Part shown: piece after piece, positions 18,894 through 25,692 of the stretch
Layout of the letters: every line of letters starts with the position of its first letter
Position numbering within the stretch: position 1 is the first letter of the stretch
NCBI GenBank assembly: GCA_000156295.1
Contig: DS999223.1
Span: 385,447-449,446 of the forward strand
Source: a marine gamma proteobacterium HTCC2148
GTDB lineage: Bacteria; Pseudomonadota; Gammaproteobacteria; Pseudomonadales; Halieaceae
Length of the DNA stretch: 64,000 bases
Direction: 5' to 3'
Position numbers and translations under genes: made by a program
Notes under the pieces: model-generated
What the model was told of the DNA's origin: nothing
The model's database searches: none
What the model saw: only the letters and a program-made list of their open reading frames with translations

Positions 18894-19193
18894 TCAATAA
18901 GCCTGAAAGTAAGAAAGTATGTCCATGTCTTTATGGGGGATACCAATGATGTCTATACTATTCTGACCGCGCAAATAAAATACAATGTGCTGGCCCTCAG
19001 GAAAACTATAGTACCCCTCAGTAATATCAGTTCGATGCCTTCCATGAGTGGGATTCTCGGCGAGCCAGATAAAACGATTCTCCAGGTTTTTCAGGTACGC
19101 ATTTCGCTGGGCCCTGCCCCAATGTTGCTGAGTGTAACGGCCGATGGATTTCAGGTCTTCCTCTGCCCGTGGTGTAACTCTGTATTTTGCCAC
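18894..19193 (-). CDS. parE: ParE-like toxin (RelE/ParE superfamily)
   Basis: A 99-residue protein starting with GTG at 19193, which shares its first base with the antitoxin TAG (sequence TAGTG), a translational-coupling arrangement. Visible family features are KYRVTPRAEEDLKSI at the N-terminus, the NPTHGRHRTDI region and YSFPEGQHIVFY. ParE toxins poison DNA gyrase in the cytoplasm; relatives in the same fold cleave mRNA, so the target is inferred. The pair lies about 4 kb from dif, between two gene sets of the catabolic regulon, probably as a mobile or stabilising insert. Confidence 0.88.
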   Translation of the reverse strand: MAKYRVTPRAEEDLKSIGRYTQQHWGRAQRNAYLKNLENRFIWLAENPTHGRHRTDITEGYYSFPEGQHIVFYLRGQNSIDIIGIPHKDMDILSYFQAY

Positions 19194-19441
19194 TAGGCTT
19201 CATTGTCCAAGTCACTTATAACAGCGTCCATTGAGAAATCATCGACAAAGTCGCCGGCTTTAGCTTGCTGCGCGCCCTGAGCCAAATGAGCCCTCAAGGC
19301 TTCCAGTTTACTTTTTCGTTCTTCCAAGGTGCGAAGTGCATCACGAACAACTTCGCTGGCTGAGCCGTAACGACCACTGGAGATTTCGTTTTTGATAAAT
19401 ACTTCCCAATGCTCACCTAGACTTAAACTTGTGGTAGCCAT
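19193..19441 (-). CDS. parD: ParD-like antitoxin (ribbon-helix-helix)
   Basis: An 82-residue protein with an N-terminal ribbon-helix-helix (MATTSLSLGEHWEVFI, then SGRYGSASEVVRDALRTLEER). The acidic flexible C-terminus (VDDFSMDAVISDLDNEA) would wrap the toxin. The SGRYGSASEVVRDALR block is the ParD signature. It is the first gene of the pair, overlapping the toxin start by one base. The palindrome at 19454-19478 just upstream is the expected autoregulatory operator. Confidence 0.9.
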   Translation of the reverse strand: MATTSLSLGEHWEVFIKNEISSGRYGSASEVVRDALRTLEERKSKLEALRAHLAQGAQQAKAGDFVDDFSMDAVISDLDNEA

Positions 19442-19453
19442 ATGTGCTCCTCG

Positions 19454-19478
19454 TATTCATAAATAACAAATATGAATA
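19454..19478 (-). promoter_or_regulatory. Inverted repeat upstream of parDE, probable ParD operator
   Basis: TATTCATA (19454-19461) and TATGAATA (19471-19478) form perfect 8-bp arms separated by 9 bp, starting 13 bp before the parD ATG. Ribbon-helix-helix antitoxins normally bind such palindromes over their own promoter; the AT-rich surroundings fit a promoter. Confidence 0.6.
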
Positions 19479-19575
19479 TATTTCAGGCAGAGGAACAGTG
19501 CAAGGTGTAGTATCTACGGATGCAGGTAAAAGCATCTAACCTATTGATAATGTGAAAGAAATTACTATTCGCCAG

Positions 19576-19583
19576 GGGCAGGG
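19576..19583 (+). other. KOPS-like octamer
   Basis: GGGCAGGG on the plus strand, in the gap before the TonB receptor. It points rightwards to dif. Confidence 0.45.
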
Positions 19584-19597
19584 TGGCAGGCAATGTC

Positions 19598-19643
19598 GAT
19601 TGTCCTAATATGATACTCGTAAAAACGAGATCCCGAATACACT
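19598..19643 (+). promoter_or_regulatory. Predicted activator site + -10 (regulon site C) for the TonB receptor/GST operon
   Basis: GATTGTCCTAATATGAT at 19598-19614 differs from sites A and B by one base. TACACT at 19638-19643 is 40 bp from the element start. The receptor ATG is at 19685 with GGAGAA before it. The match in both sequence and spacing links the receptor to the regulon of the DUF3604/FMO operons. Confidence 0.6.
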
Positions 19644-19684
19644 AACTGCCATAAAGTTAATAGAGAAGTATCGGAGAACTCGTC

Positions 19685-22015
19685 ATGAAACCAGGTAGGC
19701 ACTACAACCATAGATACACCTCCCTCGCATCAGCTGTCGCTATAGCGCTACTTGGCAGTAGTACAGTGGCTCAAGCTCAAGACGCAATGCTGGAAGAGAT
19801 TATTGTTACCGCCCAGAAACGTTCCGAATCAATCCAGGATATCCCATCAACGGTCAACGTGATCGATGGCGATGCGCTCAAGGACTTCAACGTATTCTCG
19901 TTTACCGACCTGGATGCATTGACTGCGGGCCTTAACATCACCAGTTTCAACGGGCGCAGCGGCCGCATTGACCTGCGCGGCATAGATTACAACCCTAACT
20001 CTGCGGCGGAAGCTACCGTTACCACCTATTGGAACCAGGCAGTCGTGGATTCGAACGCGGTGTTTCAGCAGATGTTCGATATTCAGCGCGTGGAGGTGCT
20101 GCGTGGCCCCCAGGGCAGCCTGGCTGGCCGTACCTCACCTGCTGGAGCCATTAACATCCACACGGCGCGACCGAACCTGGAGGAAATGGAAGGTGAGATC
20201 CGGGCCACGGTTGCTGACAATGATGGCGTGAATACGCAGATAGCAGTCAGTTTTCCGGTGATACCCGGTGAATTGGCCGTGCGAATTGCCGGCGTATACG
20301 ACGAGAGTGACCTCGATGAGATCGAGAACGATGTAACCGGGGAGACCACCCATGACGAATCCAAGGCCGGTCGTCTCAGTCTTAGCTGGTTACCGACGGA
20401 CAGCTTAAGCGTTGACCTGGCGGTCCAGTACCTGGAGCGTGATAACGATGACATTTGGGTGCTGGAGGGCGCCCCGGCGGGTGACCCGGATCTGCAGGAC
20501 CCAGATGGTGTACTGCGGGAGTTGGATGCGTTCGACCGGCGGGGTGCGCTGGTTGGCCTTGATAACGGTATAGAAAACAACACCGACGCTGACTACTGGA
20601 ACTCTTCACTGGTTCTGGAGTGGGACCTAGATTCCCATACCATCACCTCGGTGACGGGCTACCATGATACGGATTCAACTTTTGAGTACGACCAGGCAGT
20701 AGGGAATGCCAACCCGGAAAACGTTGCGCGTCGCATAGCGTTAGATGATCGTACCGATTGGTCGCAGGAGTTACGCATTGCCAGTAACGATGGCGAAACC
20801 TGGGATTACATGCTGGGTGCCTACTACGAAAACTCGGATATCGATTTCAGTCAGGAGAATTATCTCATCCCCGCGGCAGCCGGGGCTCCCCCGTTCGGCG
20901 CGAGCGGCAGTACTAAATTGGTGTTCCCGGCGGAAGCAGAGCGCTGGGGGCTTTTTACCCACAACCAGTTCTATCTCACCGATGCCTTGACCCTGCAGGT
21001 AGGCCTTCGCTACCAGGAGGTTGATCAGGATCGGGAGCTGTTTGCTGTTGCTGGCGCTGACGGCTTCTCACCTCCATTCACCCCGGATACGCTGCCTGCG
21101 GGCAGTTTGATTCAGCAGATCCTTAGCGATGGCAAAAAGAATGAAAATGAGGATTCTGTCACGGGCCAGGTTACCTTGCAGTATGCCCTCAATGATGACC
21201 TGAACGTGTATGCGCTGGTTGGAACCGGCTGGCGACCTGGCGGCCTGACAGTTACCCCGACGGTGGTGCCCGAGGACGTTCTGCTATTTGAGTCGGAAGA
21301 CAGTACCTCCTACGAACTGGGCTTCAAGAGCACCTTGATGGAGGGGGCATTAAGGCTGAACGGCTCTCTCTACTACCAGGATTTTGAAGACTATATTTCC
21401 CGCCTCAATGCACTGAACGTTCGTGGCGAAAGTGGGGATATCGACGTCACTGGCCTGACGGTAAATGGTGATGCGAAAGTATGGGGCGCGGAGATGGATC
21501 TAACGGCGCTTCTCAGTGAAAACTGGTACTTGGGAGGCTCCCTCAGTTATAGCGACGGTGAGTTCTCCGATGGCATCGAGCTTCCCTGTAGTGAGTTCGA
21601 CGACAATGGCGCACCTGTGATCCCGGCAGGGCAGCCCGTAGCACTGTGTGACGTGGGCGGCGATGCCATCGGTTCCGTCCCGGACTGGACGGTCAGTATC
21701 AATAGCGAGTACAGCATTCCGTTTGACAGTTTCGAGGGTTACGGCCGTATTCTTTACACCTACACAGGCGATCGCGATAGCCTGACGCTGCAGGAAGAAC
21801 TCGACTCCTACTCCCTGGTGAGCCTGTACCTAGGCGTACGTGCAGACCAGTGGAGCGTTGAGTTGTTCTCCACCAACGTGTTTGATGAGGAAGCGCTGCG
21901 TGGCGGTGGCGGTAGCCAGGCCACACCGCTGGTGCGCCGGGCGCCGACTGGCTATGGCCAGCGCTACCCTGTTCCCGGTCGCCGGATTGGACTCACTGCC
22001 AGCTATAGCTGGTAG
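19685..22015 (+). CDS. TonB-dependent outer-membrane receptor
   Basis: A 776-residue protein. The signal peptide ends at AQAQDA (about residue 33). A TonB box-like EEIIVTAQKR, a plug domain (about 45-165, with VEVLRGPQGSLAGRTSPAGAINI) and a beta-barrel follow. It terminates in the aromatic strand LTASYSW. It imports a bulky or scarce substrate across the outer membrane with TonB energy. Promoter site C matches the elements before the DUF3604 and FMO operons, so it probably imports the compound those enzymes degrade. A GST gene follows after 19 bp. No FecA-type N-terminal signalling extension is present. Confidence 0.93.
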   Translation: MKPGRHYNHRYTSLASAVAIALLGSSTVAQAQDAMLEEIIVTAQKRSESIQDIPSTVNVIDGDALKDFNVFSFTDLDALTAGLNITSFNGRSGRIDLRGIDYNPNSAAEATVTTYWNQAVVDSNAVFQQMFDIQRVEVLRGPQGSLAGRTSPAGAINIHTARPNLEEMEGEIRATVADNDGVNTQIAVSFPVIPGELAVRIAGVYDESDLDEIENDVTGETTHDESKAGRLSLSWLPTDSLSVDLAVQYLERDNDDIWVLEGAPAGDPDLQDPDGVLRELDAFDRRGALVGLDNGIENNTDADYWNSSLVLEWDLDSHTITSVTGYHDTDSTFEYDQAVGNANPENVARRIALDDRTDWSQELRIASNDGETWDYMLGAYYENSDIDFSQENYLIPAAAGAPPFGASGSTKLVFPAEAERWGLFTHNQFYLTDALTLQVGLRYQEVDQDRELFAVAGADGFSPPFTPDTLPAGSLIQQILSDGKKNENEDSVTGQVTLQYALNDDLNVYALVGTGWRPGGLTVTPTVVPEDVLLFESEDSTSYELGFKSTLMEGALRLNGSLYYQDFEDYISRLNALNVRGESGDIDVTGLTVNGDAKVWGAEMDLTALLSENWYLGGSLSYSDGEFSDGIELPCSEFDDNGAPVIPAGQPVALCDVGGDAIGSVPDWTVSINSEYSIPFDSFEGYGRILYTYTGDRDSLTLQEELDSYSLVSLYLGVRADQWSVELFSTNVFDEEALRGGGGSQATPLVRRAPTGYGQRYPVPGRRIGLTASYSW

Positions 22016-22034
22016 TGTTTTAGGAGACTGTTAG

Positions 22035-22676
22035 ATGATCAAAGTGCATGGCGTGCACGGCTCCCCCTACGTGCGCAAAGTTTTTATTGCACTGGACATC
22101 AAGGATGTCCCCTATGAAATAGTTAGGCAGATGCCTTTCTCCGAGGATGCTGAATACCTCAAGATCAATCCGCTGGGCAAGATTCCCTCTCTGGTGGATG
22201 GAGACCTGACACTGTGCGACTCCAAGGTGATCTGCCAGTATCTAGATGACGCCTATCCAGAACCCAGGCTTTACCCGATGAAGCCCAACTATTGGGCGAT
22301 GGCGCTGTGGTACGAAGACCTGACGGGGGGGCGTGTGTCCGAATTGGCAGCCAGTATATTCTTCCAGCGTTTTATGCGCCCTCTGGCATTCAAGCAGGAG
22401 CCGGACGAAGAGCTTATTGCCCGCATTATCGAAAAGGACCTGCCTCCCATGTTGGACTATCTGGAAGGCCGGATACCCACAGAGGGCTTCGTCTTCGGCG
22501 ATTTCATGATGGCTGACCTGAGTATCGCGAGTCCATTTATCAATGCAGCTTATGCGGGCTACGAGGTAGATGAGTCGCGCTGGCCGAACCTGGCGGGTCT
22601 CGTCGCGCGGGTGAGGGCGCAGCCGCAGGTGGCGGCTGTGCTGGAGAAGGAGAAACGTGCCCTGGGTCTTGATTGA
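22035..22676 (+). CDS. Glutathione S-transferase
   Basis: A 213-residue, standard-length GST. The N-terminal thioredoxin-like domain has HGVHGSPYVRKVFIALDIKDVPYEIV, the cis-Pro motif NPLGKIPSLVDG and DSKVICQYLDD (GSH gamma-glutamyl contacts). An alpha-helical C-terminal domain follows. TAGGAG lies ten bases before the ATG. It follows the TonB receptor by 19 bp, implying cotranscription from promoter C. It is cytoplasmic, the third glutathione-dependent enzyme of the presumed regulon; substrate unknown. Confidence 0.92.
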   Translation: MIKVHGVHGSPYVRKVFIALDIKDVPYEIVRQMPFSEDAEYLKINPLGKIPSLVDGDLTLCDSKVICQYLDDAYPEPRLYPMKPNYWAMALWYEDLTGGRVSELAASIFFQRFMRPLAFKQEPDEELIARIIEKDLPPMLDYLEGRIPTEGFVFGDFMMADLSIASPFINAAYAGYEVDESRWPNLAGLVARVRAQPQVAAVLEKEKRALGLD

Positions 22677-22777
22677 AGATGTCGTGAAGATGACGACCAT
22701 CGACAAAGAGTTCACCATGAAACTCCTTTTGAATGCGCATCAACTAAGTCCAACTCGGTCTTTTGCAACAGCGGATT

Positions 22778-22818
22778 GGTCAGAGTAATTCGGCAGAGGT
22801 GGTCAGGGTATTCCGGCA
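22778..22818 (+). repeat. Imperfect direct repeats, possible insertion-sequence end remnant
   Basis: GGTCAGAGTAATTCGGCA (22778-22795) and GGTCAGGGTATTCCGGCA (22801-22818) match at 15 of 18 positions, with a 23-bp period; a third partial GGTCAAAC starts at 22823. Iterated transposase-binding repeats of this kind occur at the ends of IS21-like elements. No transposase frame survives nearby, so the assignment is weak. Confidence 0.3.
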
Positions 22819-22890
22819 AGCCGGTCAAACGGTCGCAGCGCCCACATCAGTGATTCGAACAGTCGGGATGCCTTGATAGGAAAAATAGCG

Positions 22891-22898
22891 GGGGAGGG
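22891..22898 (+). other. KOPS-like octamer
   Basis: GGGGAGGG on the plus strand, about 410 bp left of dif and pointing to it. Confidence 0.4.
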
Positions 22899-23309
22899 CC
22901 GCAGTTTTTGGACGGGCATAATTGAACATCACAATCCGGCTTCCTCCAGTTAACGCAATGCATGCCTGGACTGCTAATCTGATCCAATCAAAGATCGCGT
23001 GCCGCCGCACGGAACGTATTGCTGCTTTTCCTGCAGTTTTTTTCATATTGGAAAATGTCCGCCGGACGGGATCCCCTGTCCTTCATGACCAGCAATATAG
23101 ACCGCCTTATATGAGCGGTAGCTTAGAACTCATCATTCAAACAATACACCTACTTACCCGCAGGGCACTCCTGCAACTTTGGAGTAGGGGATTACCGCCT
23201 GCACGAAAGGTTCTCACGTTTTCTTGGAAACTGGCGCCTCGGTCGCTATTTCTTTCCAGCTTTACTTGTTCGTCCAGGGGTTGTGCATAACTGTGTGTCC
23301 AGATCATTT

Positions 23310-23337
23310 ATTTAACATAATATATATTATGCGCACA
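23310..23337 (-). other. dif: dif site (XerC/XerD chromosome dimer resolution site)
   Basis: Read on the minus strand, the 28 bp match the E. coli dif sequence at 26 positions. The XerC arm is TGTGCGCATAA (one mismatch, the first base), the centre is TATATA (one mismatch) and the XerD arm TTATGTTAAAT is perfect. Dimer chromosomes are resolved here by XerCD under FtsK control. KOPS-like octamers found on the left read on the plus strand and those on the right on the minus strand, and flanking genes run mostly towards this point. The window therefore spans the replication terminus. Confidence 0.88.
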
Positions 23338-24097
23338 TGTGGATAAACATCCGAACAAGCTGCTGCAGCCGTATTTAGCTTGTTTTAAGGGCTTTGGGCC
23401 GCTAAACGTAATTCCAGGCGCCTCTGAGCACCGGCACTCTCGCTTGGCCACATTGCTTATCAGGGACATATAACTGAACGCTCAGCATTGAAGGCGTACG
23501 AAGATGATTGTGAATCTCGTTCGGTTAATCAGAGTGACGTTGCCGGTGAATCCCGTGAGCCTTCTCGGTCACTCTCGCTAACGCCGTGTTTTCCCTGAGG
23601 ACTCTCTATCGCCAGAAGTTTCGCGCGCGTCGACAATGGGCCGTCGTCGCAATCACGACGCGACTTATCGTTTTCGCCAATATACGACGCGCTCCTACGC
23701 GCATGGTTTTACTTTTGGCGACACCCAGTGCACGCCTGTGCAAGCTCGAGCACGTCGTATTAAGGCATTTTTAACGGATACCGAAAGATTTGGCGCAGTC
23801 TGTGGCCTGGGCCTTCGTTTTAGCGAAACAGCTGCCACAGCAGTCTGGGCGGTTAGGTGTACTGTGATTAAGCAGTAATCTCGGTTTAAGGCTGGCACAT
23901 GGGCTGGTGCGCCAAGAAGCATGGTTGGTCACCGTCAAGCTTGGCTTAGCTAGCAACCCTCATCGCTTATCTGGCAGGCATGCTGTCCCAATTCACTGCT
24001 AAACACGTGTTACGCACTATCCAGAGCGCCAGATCATCGAAAGAATGGCGCAGTAGAGCCACATGCAATTGTTTGCATGATGCTCGACGGGGCCTGA
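23338..24097. other. Non-coding interval between the two dif-like sites
   Basis: About 760 bp with no convincing gene. The longest plausible frame is an 80-codon arginine-rich frame at 23636-23878 (+), which I do not recognise. A perfect hairpin CATGCAA-TTGT-TTGCATG lies at 24062-24079 beside the second dif-like site. Base composition is mixed and no Xer or phage gene is present. Confidence 0.5.
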
Positions 24098-24127
24098 TGC
24101 GCACTTAATAAATATATTATGTTAAAT
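24098..24127 (+). other. Second dif-like site, inverted, with degenerate XerC arm
   Basis: On the plus strand, TATATTATGTTAAAT (24113-24127) equals the right part of dif including the complete XerD arm. To its left, TGCGCA followed by TTAATAA resembles the XerC arm interrupted by a few extra bases. The orientation is opposite to the true dif 0.8 kb away. It may be a decayed dif copy or the scar of a Xer-using element. Confidence 0.55.
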
Positions 24128-24267
24128 AGATGAATTGAGGCGGTGTGCAGTTGAAGCGTTTAACCAACATGGCTCTAAAGCCGATTAAGGGAATATCTGT
24201 GTTCCAGAGCAAACTGCCCATGTTTGTTTCTGCGCCCTTGGGAGTAAGCAGCACCAGTAAACATCTG

Positions 24268-24741
24268 CTAGTTAATCTCTAGCAGCTCCACGTCGAAAAT
24301 GAGCGTTGACCCCGGCTTAATGGCGCCTGCTGAGCGGTTTCCATAGGCCAACTCACTGGGAATAAACAAGCGGATCTTCTGCCCCACTACCATGAGCTGA
24401 AGTCCTTCCGTCCACCCTTTAATAACCTGACCAAGCCCAAACTCTATCGGCTCGCCCCGCTCCACCGAGCTATCAAAGACTGTGCCATCGAGTAAGGTAC
24501 CGTGGTAATGCACCTTTACTGTATCGCGGGCTTCAGGGTGTTGCTGACCGGTTCCCTGCTCCAATACCAGGTACTGCAATCCTGAGGCTGTGGTGATCAC
24601 GTCTTCCGCATCTTTATTGGCTTCCAAGAAGTCCGCGCCCTTCTGCTTGTTCTCCTCGGCTGACTTCTTGTTCCCCGAAGTAAACTGCAGGAAGACAAAA
24701 AACAGAATTACGATAACAACGACAACAGCAATTTTTGACAC
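24268..24741 (-). CDS. FKBP-type peptidyl-prolyl cis-trans isomerase, membrane-anchored
   Basis: A 157-residue protein. Residues about 4-22 form a hydrophobic anchor (VVVIVILFFVFLQF). A single FKBP domain (about 55-157) shows VKVHYHGTLLDGTVFDSS, VIKGWTEGLQLM and IPSELAYGNR, all family motifs, including the active-site Tyr, Phe/Asp and Trp. It catalyses proline isomerisation, presumably in the periplasm. It is monocistronic and separated from the sox operon by about 315 bp. Confidence 0.93.
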   Translation of the reverse strand: MSKIAVVVVIVILFFVFLQFTSGNKKSAEENKQKGADFLEANKDAEDVITTASGLQYLVLEQGTGQQHPEARDTVKVHYHGTLLDGTVFDSSVERGEPIEFGLGQVIKGWTEGLQLMVVGQKIRLFIPSELAYGNRSAGAIKPGSTLIFDVELLEIN

Positions 24742-25056
24742 GAAGACACCTGTGAATGAAATAGTTAACTTTCTTGTACCAGCATTCTACCGCACCCTGA
24801 AGGTGTTTCCTGCCAAATTCGCAAAAGTATGTGAAGAGCTGAGAACAATCACCGGATCACCAATGATGCCTCTACGGAGGGTTTTGGCAAATCAGCTTCT
24901 CGTGGCTAGCAAGAATCGAGTCCCCGTTCTCAGGCTACTGCCCTGCTCCATTCGCAGCACGCACTGAATCACACATGCAACTGCCTGAGAGTTTGCTCAC
25001 GGTTAACTCCAACACTTGCGACTAGATGTGAATCCGGCAGAAAACGCGTACGTTTC
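24742..25056. other. Intergenic region between the FKBP gene and soxG1
   Basis: About 315 bp with no gene that I can support. It must hold the FKBP promoter (minus strand) and the 3' end of the first sox operon. I saw no clear rho-independent terminator. Confidence 0.5.
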
Positions 25057-25692
25057 TCACGCGTCTGCGTTCAGTTGCAGGCCATATTCGGCTGAAGCAT
25101 CAATAATCCAACGGCACAAATAGTCCGAGAAGCTGCGGCGCATGACCAAGTCAAAGGATTGATCTGCGTTTTTGCTGATCAAGGCCGAGGCCTTGGCAAA
25201 CGTGGTTTGTACACATTGGCCAGAACGAAAATGTTCAGGATGAAAATCGTAAACGCTGGACTTCTTAAGCAACTGGCCCACTGCCTCGCCCGACATGCGA
25301 ATCTGGGTTTGTCCGCCACTGATGTCTACAACGGAAAAATGGCCCTTTAGCGTCTCACGCAACTGGCTTTCGGTATTTCGTCCTGTACCTCCAGGGACGA
25401 TTGCCAGCCACTCGTTGGGACCCAGCCAATACAAGCCACTACCGTCATTACAGTTAAAGGTGCAGGGCTCTAATGGCAGCTCTACTCCCAATACATCTGT
25501 CACACCTCGGCAAAATTCTTGGTCACTGGGGTCGCCACGCAAATTTAAGTGCACCCTGTGCACGCGCTCCCCAATTGTAATGCCGGCTTGCGGATGCTGG
25601 CTATTCCCTACCGCTGAAACGTAATGCAGCGGTGATTCCCTGTTAACTGTCACAGCTTCACTCTCCTGCGTGGCTTGCGTCACCTCAGACAT
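25057..25692 (-). CDS. soxG: Sarcosine oxidase gamma subunit (operon 1)
   Basis: ATG at 25692 overlaps the soxA1 stop by 8 bp and is preferred over the earlier in-frame ATG at 25758. The 211-residue product has the GcvT-like fold of SoxG: RVHLNLRGDPSDQEF, GLYWLGPNEWLAIVPGG, VVDISGGQTQIRMSG and SDYLCRWIIDASAEYG. In heterotetrameric sarcosine oxidase the gamma subunit is structural, beside the tetrahydrofolate-binding alpha C-terminus. It is last in the minus-strand order soxB-D-A-G. Confidence 0.92.
   Translation of the reverse strand: MSEVTQATQESEAVTVNRESPLHYVSAVGNSQHPQAGITIGERVHRVHLNLRGDPSDQEFCRGVTDVLGVELPLEPCTFNCNDGSGLYWLGPNEWLAIVPGGTGRNTESQLRETLKGHFSVVDISGGQTQIRMSGEAVGQLLKKSSVYDFHPEHFRSGQCVQTTFAKASALISKNADQSFDLVMRRSFSDYLCRWIIDASAEYGLQLNADA

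Larger units (their letters stand above)
22677..23309. other. Non-coding stretch left of dif
   Basis: About 630 bp with only overlapping short reading frames on both strands and no recognisable product. A 32-codon frame from the ATG near 22691 ends inside the direct repeats at 22778 and could be a remnant. It holds imperfect 23-bp-period repeats (22778-22818) and a KOPS-like octamer (22891-22898). Confidence 0.6.

Noticed and set aside
22825-23290. Opposite-strand frames of 73 and 122 codons
   Set aside because: They overlap each other, show no motifs and sit in the non-coding terminus region.
23636-23878. 80-codon plus-strand frame between the dif-like sites
   Set aside because: No known family, no clear ribosome-binding site and competing frames on both strands; left as non-coding.
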